From assembly GCA_024278275.1 (NCBI GenBank), contig JAJRTN010000127.1, forward strand, positions 1 through 33,710: a stretch of 33,710 bases of DNA, in the 5' to 3' direction. Source of the stretch: Candidatus Hydrogenedentota bacterium. Its GTDB lineage: Bacteria; Hydrogenedentota; Hydrogenedentia; Hydrogenedentales; JAJRTN01. The notes under the pieces were generated by a model. That model saw only the letters and a program-made list of their open reading frames with translations. It was not told the origin of the DNA and did no database searches. Below, piece by piece: positions 17,099 through 24,720 of the stretch (position 1 is the first letter of the stretch; every line of letters begins with the position of its first letter). The translations under genes were made by a program, and so were the position numbers.

Positions 17099-20003
17099 AC
17101 TGCTGGGTACGGGCGATCACCATGTCCTGCCATTCTTTGTTCAAGGTGGCGAAACGGGCCGACCATCCCGCGATGCGGACGGAGAGGTTCGGGTACTTTT
17201 CGGGGTGCCGCTGCGCGTCGAGGAGCAGGGCCGAATCCACCACGTCGATGTGCATGAACATGCCGCCCAGTTTCACGAAACCGCGCATGAGACCCGCCAT
17301 GGCCTCCACGCCGCTCTCGCCTTTCACCGTCTCCGGGTGGATCTTCAGTTCCACCGTGGCGCCGTTGGGCGTGCGGGTGAAGTCCATCTTGCAATAGGAC
17401 TTGATCACGGCCGTGGGACCACGGCGATCCGTGCCCGGTGAGGGCGAAAAGTTGGTGGCCAGGATCTCATCCCCATGATGGCCGTCGGGACTGGCCGTCC
17501 GGCCGCCGTCGGGTCCGCGCCAGGCGATCTCGCGGCCGAAAGTGCTGATGCCGGCCGGGCGAAGTACCCCCGCGCGCTCGGGACACCGGGCCACCAGGTC
17601 CGTGTAGTCATTGAAGACCCGCGTCATCATGGCGTCGGCCTGCTCGCTGTCATTGCCATAGAACTCAAAGCGATTCAACACCAGGCGACGCAGGGCTTCC
17701 TGCCCCTCCCAGTCGTCCCGCAGGATCGACACAAAATCCGCCAACGACAAGCACCGCTCGTCGTAGACCAGCTCCTTGAGCACCAGCAGGCTGTTGGCCA
17801 CGTTGGCCAGGCCGCCCGCGTGGGGCGCCAGCACACTGTAACGCGCTCCCCGGTTGTAGTAGCTTCTGCCCCGATCGATGCAATCCTCGACAAACATGCT
17901 CACCAACGGCGCCGGGTGATCCGACCGCATCCAGCCGTCGGCCATACGGTGGTGTCCCTCGATATGCCGGGCCAGGCGCTCGGTGTAGGCACGATAGAGA
18001 TCGTCGAAGGTGGCGAAGTCGGGCGGGGCCGCGTTGGGCCGGTCCAGGTGAAGCGCGCCCTGGAGCAGGCCCAGGGCGTCGAAAGGCACGTAACTGAAGG
18101 TGGTCTCGCCGGGAATGAGCACTTCCCAGCAGCCGTCGTTGGTAAAACGCCGCGCATCGCGCAAACGGTAACCGAACTTCACCAGCCCGTCGATGACCAC
18201 TTCCTCGTTATACAGGGCCACGATGCCGCCGCCATGGCGCTGCACGCGGGCCATCTTCCGCAACAGGGCCGCGGGGGAATTCCGGTTGAGGCGCACGGCA
18301 ATGGGAAAATCACTGATGTGCAGTTCCTCGACAATGTCGAGGACCAGGCAGGTGACCTCGTTGGCCACCTCGCGGCCCTTTTCGTCCACCCCCGCCAGGA
18401 TGATGTTCTGGTAGAACTGGGCATCGCCGCTGCCCCCGAAGCCGTGGGCGCCGGTCCATTCACAGCCCTTTATCCAGAAATGGGCCAGCACTTCGCGGGC
18501 TTCCGCCAGGGTGGTGCGGCCCGCCTCGAGGTCCGCCGCCAGGTATCCCCCCAGCATCTCATCGATGCGGCCGATGCCGGACCAGGTGCCCATGAGCCGC
18601 TGGAAGGCGTACATGAACCAGAGCGACTGCACGGCTTCCTCGAAAGTGCGGGGAGGATTCTCCGGGACCTGTTCCAGGTTGGCGCGGACCCGCCGGTACG
18701 TGGCCTGTTCCTCGCCCGTCGAAGCGGCAATACGCTCTTCCAAGAGGTCGAGGTGGCGCTGCCGCCACATCCGCTCGGCATCGAGACAGCCCAACATGGC
18801 CTCAAGCAGGTCTTTGCCCCTGTTGCGCGGCGGCACGGATCCATCCAGGGGCGCCCCATGCCGCAGGGGGGCGTCGTCGCCCGCGTTGGCCAGCTTCCAG
18901 AGGCCCAGGGTCCCTTCATCGGGCGCGAAAGACGCGACCGCTTCGATGTGATCGGGAATCCGCCTGCTGATGTGAACGGAATCCATGGCGCCGTGACAGC
19001 CGACGGGCCCCCAGGGAAAGCCGCCGAAATACAGTCCGCCCCGCCCCTCGCTCCCGGTCTCCTTCGCAACCACTTCGGCCTCACGTACCAGGTCGCCGTC
19101 CACAAAGAGCCGCACTTTGCCGACGGTCAGGGCCATGGCCAGGTGGTGCCACGCACCATCGGTAATCACCCGGTCCGAAACAACTTCCGACGGGGCATGG
19201 CCCGGCAGGTAGGCGCTGAAACAGCCGGAACCGGCGTAAGAGTAGATTTCCCAGTGGTGGCGGGAGTCCTTGCTCTTGTTGAGCACCAGCACATTGAAGC
19301 CCGCGGCACTGTCCAGGCGCGCCCAGCACTCCACGAACAACGGAGGACGGCACAGGCTTTCGGTGGAAGCCGTCTCCCGCCAATAAGCGCCGCCGGGGCT
19401 GGTGAGGAAGGCGTCTCCCTGCCGGCCCTCGCAGCGCGTCTCTTCCGGCTTCGGGGCCGGTGCCGCTTCCACCAGCGGTTCATCTTCAAAGCCCTCGGCC
19501 AGGCGCTTTTCAATACGCTCCCGAAGCCCACGGTAACCCGTATGGAGCACCCGGTCGAAACCCAGCGTGGTGTGGCTCGTACTCGCCACGCCCAAGAAGG
19601 GCGTGACATGGCGGGCGGCTTCGTAAAGGGTGGCCGAGCCGACCACGCGCTCGCCGGGCAGAATGCGAAGGGGGGCCACCCGGGCCGCGTGCTTCGCCGC
19701 CAAAACATAGGCCTCGTTCTTGGTCAGTCCCTCGAATGCGCCATCGGGCAGGGGGGGCAGATCTCGTGCCAGACTTCGGCCATGCGCTCCGCCCATCGCC
19801 CGCTCCGCCAACGCGTGGGTCAGATCGCCAAGCCGCCGGGGTGTCTCGGGAGTCCATGTGCTTTGCCAATGCCGGGGAACCGGCTTCTCCACGGGGGTGG
19901 AGGCGCGAACCGTGCCACTGGCCAGGGCACCGGCCGCGAGGGTGGCCGTTGAAAAGGATTCCACGAATTCACGACGGCTCAGGCCGGTACGGTGTTTCTT
20001 CAT
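17091..20003 (-). CDS. Glycyl radical enzyme with Tat signal and inserted LamG-like domain
   Basis: 970 residues. Residues 9-34 form a twin-arginine signal (SRREFV, hydrophobic core, VRA). Residues ~55-180 match the GRE N-terminal region ([28 protein letters not shown]). Residues ~197-375 are a LamG/concanavalin-like insertion ([40 protein letters not shown]). The PFL-type barrel resumes at ~398. Catalytic Cys625 and Glu627 are in NDGCWEV; the glycyl radical Gly946 is in RIAGWSARF near the C-terminus. GCxE and a single cysteine exclude pyruvate formate-lyase (two adjacent Cys) and point to an eliminase/lyase type. The substrate is unknown. AAGGGGA precedes ATG 20003. The activase follows with an 8-base overlap, and an AraC gene is divergent. 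Confidence 0.92.
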   Translation of the reverse strand: MKKHRTGLSRREFVESFSTATLAAGALASGTVRASTPVEKPVPRHWQSTWTPETPRRLGDLTHALAERAMGGAHGRSLARDLPPLPDGAFEGLTKNEAYVLAAKHAARVAPLRILPGERVVGSATLYEAARHVTPFLGVASTSHTTLGFDRVLHTGYRGLRERIEKRLAEGFEDEPLVEAAPAPKPEETRCEGRQGDAFLTSPGGAYWRETASTESLCRPPLFVECWARLDSAAGFNVLVLNKSKDSRHHWEIYSYAGSGCFSAYLPGHAPSEVVSDRVITDGAWHHLAMALTVGKVRLFVDGDLVREAEVVAKETGSEGRGGLYFGGFPWGPVGCHGAMDSVHISRRIPDHIEAVASFAPDEGTLGLWKLANAGDDAPLRHGAPLDGSVPPRNRGKDLLEAMLGCLDAERMWRQRHLDLLEERIAASTGEEQATYRRVRANLEQVPENPPRTFEEAVQSLWFMYAFQRLMGTWSGIGRIDEMLGGYLAADLEAGRTTLAEAREVLAHFWIKGCEWTGAHGFGGSGDAQFYQNIILAGVDEKGREVANEVTCLVLDIVEELHISDFPIAVRLNRNSPAALLRKMARVQRHGGGIVALYNEEVVIDGLVKFGYRLRDARRFTNDGCWEVLIPGETTFSYVPFDALGLLQGALHLDRPNAAPPDFATFDDLYRAYTERLARHIEGHHRMADGWMRSDHPAPLVSMFVEDCIDRGRSYYNRGARYSVLAPHAGGLANVANSLLVLKELVYDERCLSLADFVSILRDDWEGQEALRRLVLNRFEFYGNDSEQADAMMTRVFNDYTDLVARCPERAGVLRPAGISTFGREIAWRGPDGGRTASPDGHHGDEILATNFSPSPGTDRRGPTAVIKSYCKMDFTRTPNGATVELKIHPETVKGESGVEAMAGLMRGFVKLGGMFMHIDVVDSALLLDAQRHPEKYPNLSVRIAGWSARFATLNKEWQDMVIARTQQYV

Positions 20004-20084
20004 GCTCTATTCCCCTTACGCACCCGGCGAGGCATTTCCGAAATCGAGGGTCTTCTTACCGTGCCGTCGCGGGGTTGTTACCAC

Positions 20085-20104
20085 GAACGTTCCCAAGTAT
20101 ACTT
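20085..20104. promoter_or_regulatory. Two adjacent palindromes in the divergent GRE/AraC region
   Basis: GAACGTTC (20085-20092) and AAGTATACTT (20095-20104) are perfect palindromes two bases apart, in the 120-base gap between the divergent starts at 20003 and 20124. They are plausible regulator sites. AraC proteins usually bind direct repeats, so another regulator is also possible. Confidence 0.35.
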
Positions 20105-20123
20105 CCGCCAGGTGGTTTTGGGA

Positions 20124-21032
20124 ATGGACATGCCTATCGATAATATATCCGAGACTACTGCACCCCGGAACGATGCACTCGCCGAAATGCTGTCCGCGCT
20201 CCCTCCCGAGGCCCTCCGTATGGACTTCCTGGAGCCCGGGTCGCTCACCCAGAGGGTTGACGGCACGGAACACTGCAAAACCGTGCCCTACATGATTATC
20301 GCCCAAGTCTTGCAGGGCGCCTACCAGGTAACATGTCCCGGTGCGGCGGCCCGCATTGGCGAGGGCGAAGCCTTCCTGACCCCGGCCCACCTGCCGCTCC
20401 GTATCCGTCACCGCACCGACACGCCTCCAAAGGGGCTGATGCGCGCGCGCTGGCTCCATTTCCACTTTTCCCTCTACGACACCATTGATTTCGGAACGCT
20501 GCTCCACCTGCCCCTGCGCGTTAGGCGGCATGACGCTAAAGCATTGGGCGACATCATCCAGGAGCTGCTTGATAGGCCGGCGGATCACGTGGCAAATCCT
20601 TTCGAACGCTACGTGCGCCGCCAGGAACTGGGATTCAAGGTGCTGCGCATCGTGTGCGGCATTTCCGCGGTGCGAGCGTCAGGTATCGCCCTCCTGCGCA
20701 GCGGGCCACGCCTGGCTCCCGCCCTGCGCTACCTGCACGAACACCTTGACCAGGTCATCACCGTGGCCGCCCTCGCCAACCATGCCCACATGTCCGTGAG
20801 TCATTTCCACGCCTTCTTTCGCAAACATCTCGGCCTGCCCCCCATGGGATACGTCAAACGGGTCCGCCTGCGCCGCGCCAGCGAACTCCTGGTTACCACC
20901 GGTCTCCCCGTCAGCACCATCGCGCAACATGTTGGTTTCGCCAACCCGTTCCACTTCAGTCGCGAGTTCAAACACCATTTCTCCGTTCCCCCCACCCATT
21001 ACCGCCGAATCCACGGAAGCCTCCTCGTGTAA
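20124..21032 (+). CDS. AraC-family transcriptional regulator
   Basis: The 302-residue protein has an N-terminal cupin-like sensing domain (GAYQVTCPGAAARIGEGEAFLTP in two blocks) and a C-terminal double helix-turn-helix of about 100 residues. The first HTH is ITVAALANHAHMSVSHFHAFFRK and the second is PVSTIAQHVGFANPFHFSREFK in two parts, ending PPTHYRR as expected. It likely binds a small-molecule effector, perhaps the GRE substrate, and controls the divergent GRE/activase operon 120 bases away. ATG 20124 (MDMPIDN) is favoured over the earlier in-frame ATG at 19992, which lies inside the GRE gene; ATG 20130 is equally possible. Confidence 0.9.
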   Translation: MDMPIDNISETTAPRNDALAEMLSALPPEALRMDFLEPGSLTQRVDGTEHCKTVPYMIIAQVLQGAYQVTCPGAAARIGEGEAFLTPAHLPLRIRHRTDTPPKGLMRARWLHFHFSLYDTIDFGTLLHLPLRVRRHDAKALGDIIQELLDRPADHVANPFERYVRRQELGFKVLRIVCGISAVRASGIALLRSGPRLAPALRYLHEHLDQVITVAALANHAHMSVSHFHAFFRKHLGLPPMGYVKRVRLRRASELLVTTGLPVSTIAQHVGFANPFHFSREFKHHFSVPPTHYRRIHGSLLV

Positions 21033-21441
21033 ACAAGACAGGAGCGAACACAGCTTTTTTTCAGGATACCGCCCAAACGACGACCAACCCTTTCCCCGCG
21101 AAAACGGGGATCCTTGAGTAGAGGGCAACGCCTTGCCCGTGGATTCCCGTGTCCGCGGGAATAACGGAAGGGTGGGGCAAACGCGTATTCGTGCCCCTTT
21201 GTGCCGAACGTCACGGGTAAGGGTGTACTCCGTCATTGCGAGAGAGCCTGGGCGTCCGTGGCAATCCGGGGGACCCCAATACACGTCCTTCACCAGGCTG
21301 CCGTGTCACTGCGTCTTCGCAAAAGGGTGCCTTCCCCAGCGCGCAACAGCTCGTTCCCCGCCGCGTCCCTCGCGATGACGGACTTTTTCGCGGGCTTCAG
21401 TATTCCCCGTTACCTTGTCCTCTTTTTCCGTGATTGCGGGT
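21033..21441. repeat. Intergenic repeat cluster
   Basis: This 409-base gap has no gene. It holds palindromic units of the CCCGCGAAAACGGGG type (21093-21111) and ATTCCCGTGTCCGCGGGAAT (21143-21162). It also holds a ~150-base element whose ends are inverted copies: TCCGTCATTGCGAGAG at 21229-21244 and CCTCGCGATGACGGA at 21368-21382. The latter resembles the GTCATTGCGAG repeat found in many bacteria. Confidence 0.6.
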
Positions 21442-22560
21442 TCATTGGCCGGTCAGCTCTTTCACCTTGAACACTATTCGACGCCGTTCCCCCTGACGAT
21501 CCACCAACAGGGTAACCTGGTCGTCAATGAACAGTTCCCAGGTCGCCAGGTCAACATCCACGGGTTGATAGACTGCGACGCCGTTCATCTCGGTAATCAC
21601 ATCCCCCAGGCGCAAGCCCGCCCGGGTGGCGGGACAATCGCGGAGGAGTTCCGTAACCAGTACGCCGCCGGACACGGTGATACCCAGTTCGCGCAGGGAA
21701 TAGGGCGAAAGATCCTCGACGGCCTGGCCGTGGAAACCAAGCCAGGGGTTGCGCCGACGCCCGAAGCGGATGATTTCTTCGGCCACACGCTTCACGCGGT
21801 TGATGGGGATGGCAAAGCCCAGGCCCTGGCTGCCGCCGCTCATGCTGAAAATCATGGTATTCACGCCGACGGCCCGCCCCGCAACGTCCACGAGCGGCCC
21901 ACCGCTGTTGCCCGGGTTGATGGCGGCATCGGTCTGGATCAGGTCCTGGTAAAGCCGTTCGCCGCCGCCCACGTCCCGGCTGACACGACGGTGGTTGGCG
22001 GAGACGACGCCCACGCTGACACTGGGCTGGGGGTCGCGCATAATGAGACCGAAGGGATTGCCGATGGCCACCACCCACTCGCCAACCAAGAGGCTTTCCG
22101 AATCCCCGAAGGGAATGTACGGAAGGTTCTCTCCCTTCGCTTTGAGCACGGCCAGGTCGGTTCGCTCATCGTAGCCCACCAGCCGGACCTCCAGGTTACG
22201 GCCATCGGGCAGGGTTACCGAGGAAATGGCGTCGGCGTCCTGGAGCACGTGATAGTTGGTCAGGATGTGCCCCGCGGCGTCAAAGATGGAACCGGAACCA
22301 ATGGACTGGACGGCATGCTCCCGTATACGCTGCATGGGTCTCGGGCCGAAACGGTCCCAGAAATCGTAAAAGAAGGGATCGCCCACGCGTTCCCGCTGAA
22401 TCTCCACCACGTTGATGGTCACCACGGCGGGCGCGACCTTTTCGATGGCGCGGACAATGGCGTTGCGCCGCGAAGCGCGCAGATCGTCCTGCACATCGGC
22501 CCGGGCGATCAGGGCCGTCAGCAGCACAGCGATCAGGGCGGAGGAAAATCGCGCGTTCAT
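21442..22560 (-). CDS. HtrA/DegP-like serine protease
   Basis: The 372-residue product has a Sec signal (residues 1-21, cleavage after ARA), a trypsin-like protease domain and one PDZ domain. The triad is His104 in TNYHVL, Asp135 in YDERTDLAVL, and Ser219 in GNSGGPL. The PDZ (~280-370) has the GVLVTELLRDCPATRAGLRLGD carboxylate-binding pattern in two parts. It likely degrades or refolds misfolded envelope proteins in the periplasm. One PDZ instead of two makes it DegS-like in layout, but it is soluble by signal prediction. GGGAGA precedes ATG 22560. It is separated by a strong hairpin from the DUF4340 gene on the same strand. Confidence 0.92.
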   Translation of the reverse strand: MNARFSSALIAVLLTALIARADVQDDLRASRRNAIVRAIEKVAPAVVTINVVEIQRERVGDPFFYDFWDRFGPRPMQRIREHAVQSIGSGSIFDAAGHILTNYHVLQDADAISSVTLPDGRNLEVRLVGYDERTDLAVLKAKGENLPYIPFGDSESLLVGEWVVAIGNPFGLIMRDPQPSVSVGVVSANHRRVSRDVGGGERLYQDLIQTDAAINPGNSGGPLVDVAGRAVGVNTMIFSMSGGSQGLGFAIPINRVKRVAEEIIRFGRRRNPWLGFHGQAVEDLSPYSLRELGITVSGGVLVTELLRDCPATRAGLRLGDVITEMNGVAVYQPVDVDLATWELFIDDQVTLLVDRQGERRRIVFKVKELTGQ

Positions 22561-22587
22561 GTTTCATCTCCCGGGTACCTGCGAAGA

Positions 22588-22622
22588 CGGCACCCCCGGC
22601 GTGTGACACACCGGGGGTGCCG
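22588..22622 (-). terminator. Very strong hairpin between DUF4340 and HtrA genes
   Basis: CGGCACCCCCGG (22588-22599) pairs perfectly with CCGGGGGTGCCG (22611-22622), loop of eleven bases. It lies 40 bases after the DUF4340 stop. The minus-strand tail is TCTTCG, weakly T-rich, so it may be a terminator or an mRNA-stabilising end. The + strand tail is TTTATTT. Confidence 0.55.
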
Positions 22623-22663
22623 TTTATTTCCGGCTTTTTCCCGTGGCTCGGAACCCACCGGCG

Positions 22664-24685
22664 CTATTGCTTCTCAATGGTAATCACGGGCACGTCATCC
22701 GTCTTTTTCGCCGCCGGAACGGGGATTTCCACGGCCGGTTTGGCGGCTTCCGGAATTCGTGCCGTCACGTCGGAAGTCTCTGGCGTGGTGACCGTGGACG
22801 AGGTGTTAGCGGGGGGCGTGGTCTTTGCGGGGGATTCCGCGGCCTTGGGCGTTTTCTTTTTCTTTTTGGCCTTTTTCAGGGAGGCCATCCCGCCGATGAG
22901 ACGTTCCACGTCGGCCTTTCTCATCTCAAAGACGCGGGGCCTGCCTTCGACGGCCATCAAGTGTTTGCCGTCTTTCTCGGGACCAAAGGTGATTTTCAGG
23001 GGGTCGTCGGCCTTAAAGTAAAGGGTTACGGCGCCATAGGTTTTCCCGTCGAGAGCGGTCATGTCAAAGCGTATATCGGCGACCTGCACATCGTTCAACG
23101 CCGCCAGCAGGCTGTTGCATTTTTCGCCTTCGGCGGGGGAGGTGGCGGCGCCGTCCGTGTAGGTCCAGCCCTTGTTCTTCCGGGTCAATACCACCGTTTT
23201 GCCGCCTTTGGACAAGTCGAAACGCACAACGTTATCCTCGTTGAAATCAAAGAGTGCCAACTTATAGGCGTCGCGGGGCGGGAAGAGAATCTTTTTTACA
23301 TCCATGTCTTTCATGGTGAAAACCTGGCGGTTGTCATCCATCTTCACGTAGACACCGTCCACACTTTTGGCGGGACCGCCAAAACGCACGGTGTGCTTGA
23401 CGCCTTTGGCCATGAAGGTCACGGAACGGTTGAAACGCCCCGTCTTGGTACCGGGCGCGGCGTAATCCTCGGGCTTCCAGGTTCCCAAGGTGGTGGCGAG
23501 GGCACTCAGGGTGGTGGTCTGCGCTTCGAGGCCCACGTCGGGACGCACGACTTTCCAGCTCGTGCCCACCTTGTCGAAACGCATGGCGTTGTCCGGGCGT
23601 TGCACGGTAATGCGCGTGATATCGTCCGTGGTCACATCTATTTTAGGCAGATCGAAAAGGTCCTCGCCCTGTGGAAAAAGCTGCTCGAAATTCCAGGAGC
23701 TTACCTTGTAGACGGTCGGCGTGTCGGCCTTGGCCAGGCGGACATAGGCGTCACCCGCCAGGTCCGGACGCCCCGCCTCCACCACGACGGGGTCTTCGCC
23801 TTCAAGAGCGATCTCGCAGCGGAAGGCCGGCGTGTCCAATCCCCACTCCGCGGGCGTTTCAGGATCCGCCACGTCGGTGGCGGTAAGGTTGCCCAGCTTG
23901 GAGAGGATATTGTTGATGGCCGTTTCCTTGGCTTCCCCGCCCAGTCCACCGGATGCAAGGGCCCACTTGAATACGGGCGGCGGGGCTGGTTTTTCCTCCT
24001 CCCCTTCCTTCGCTTCGGGTTCCTCCCGGGGAACCTCGCGTTTCTCGAAAACGAGTTTCTTGTCCGGGTAGTTGAGGGCGATGCGGGTGACTTTCTCCTT
24101 ATCCAGCTTGAGCACTTCCTTGTTCAGCCAGTGGTCCGCCTTGGGCTTGGCCCCGGCACCGCTGTCATAAACCCCCGCGTCCCGGCGGAGGTTGGTGGCC
24201 TCCTCGTAAACCTCCCTGCTGCCCGCTTGCCGAAGGAAAACGGACTTGTAGCCGGGGGCCTTGCCAATCAGCAGGTGAACCGCCGGTTCGTCGCCGGAAT
24301 CCTTGTAGGCCGCCACGTGAAAGGCTTCGTCATCCTTCAGTTCCCAAGCGGCCAAGTCCTCGTCCGAGGGGGCTTGGGCGCGAAACTCACCCTTGATTCC
24401 GATCAGTTTTTCCAGGTACTTCTCGACGGTCTCGGTTTTGGCGGGCGCGTTGAAGTGAGAAGTGACACGCCAGGCCTCCCCGTCTTTTTCGAGGATAACC
24501 TTGTCCTCGTCGTTTCCGGCGTAGAGTTCCACGCGGGCGATGGACTTGGCGCTGAGTTCCGTCGGAGCCAAGGCCGTGAATTGTTCGGTGATGGGCGTAC
24601 CGGTGTTCCTGCTCTTCTGAAGAACGGCCACGCCCGCCAATACCGCGAGAATAATGATAAAGGGAATCAGTTTCTTCGCACTCAT
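22664..24685 (-). CDS. DUF4340-domain membrane-anchored protein of the Gld-type ABC system
   Basis: The 673-residue product opens with MSAKKLIPFIIILAVLAGVAVL, a signal anchor in the first ~23 residues, and is otherwise extracytoplasmic. Repeated beta-rich units such as VARVELYAGNDEDKVILEKDGEAWRV and IARIALNYPDKKLVFEK are characteristic of DUF4340, which has several tandem copies and typically accompanies GldG-type proteins. The C-terminus is a low-complexity Lys/Thr/Pro tail (KKAKKKKKTPKAAE). It starts 35 bases after the GldF-GldG gene and belongs to the same operon. GGGAGAA precedes the ATG. Function is unproven; a role in export or envelope organisation is inferred from its partners. Confidence 0.85.
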   Translation of the reverse strand: MSAKKLIPFIIILAVLAGVAVLQKSRNTGTPITEQFTALAPTELSAKSIARVELYAGNDEDKVILEKDGEAWRVTSHFNAPAKTETVEKYLEKLIGIKGEFRAQAPSDEDLAAWELKDDEAFHVAAYKDSGDEPAVHLLIGKAPGYKSVFLRQAGSREVYEEATNLRRDAGVYDSGAGAKPKADHWLNKEVLKLDKEKVTRIALNYPDKKLVFEKREVPREEPEAKEGEEEKPAPPPVFKWALASGGLGGEAKETAINNILSKLGNLTATDVADPETPAEWGLDTPAFRCEIALEGEDPVVVEAGRPDLAGDAYVRLAKADTPTVYKVSSWNFEQLFPQGEDLFDLPKIDVTTDDITRITVQRPDNAMRFDKVGTSWKVVRPDVGLEAQTTTLSALATTLGTWKPEDYAAPGTKTGRFNRSVTFMAKGVKHTVRFGGPAKSVDGVYVKMDDNRQVFTMKDMDVKKILFPPRDAYKLALFDFNEDNVVRFDLSKGGKTVVLTRKNKGWTYTDGAATSPAEGEKCNSLLAALNDVQVADIRFDMTALDGKTYGAVTLYFKADDPLKITFGPEKDGKHLMAVEGRPRVFEMRKADVERLIGGMASLKKAKKKKKTPKAAESPAKTTPPANTSSTVTTPETSDVTARIPEAAKPAVEIPVPAAKKTDDVPVITIEKQ

Positions 24686-24720
24686 GAATTTTTCTCCCGA
24701 ACCCGGTTAGGGGATATTGC

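Noticed and set aside
17475-19952. Long + strand open frame (825 codons) over the GRE gene
   Set aside because: Shadow of the GRE on the opposite strand. No motif, no ribosome binding site, and composition typical of GC-rich antisense frames.
5791-21165. CRISPR array from the recurring palindromic repeats
   Set aside because: Copies are dispersed over kilobases, vary in sequence and have no regular spacers or cas genes.
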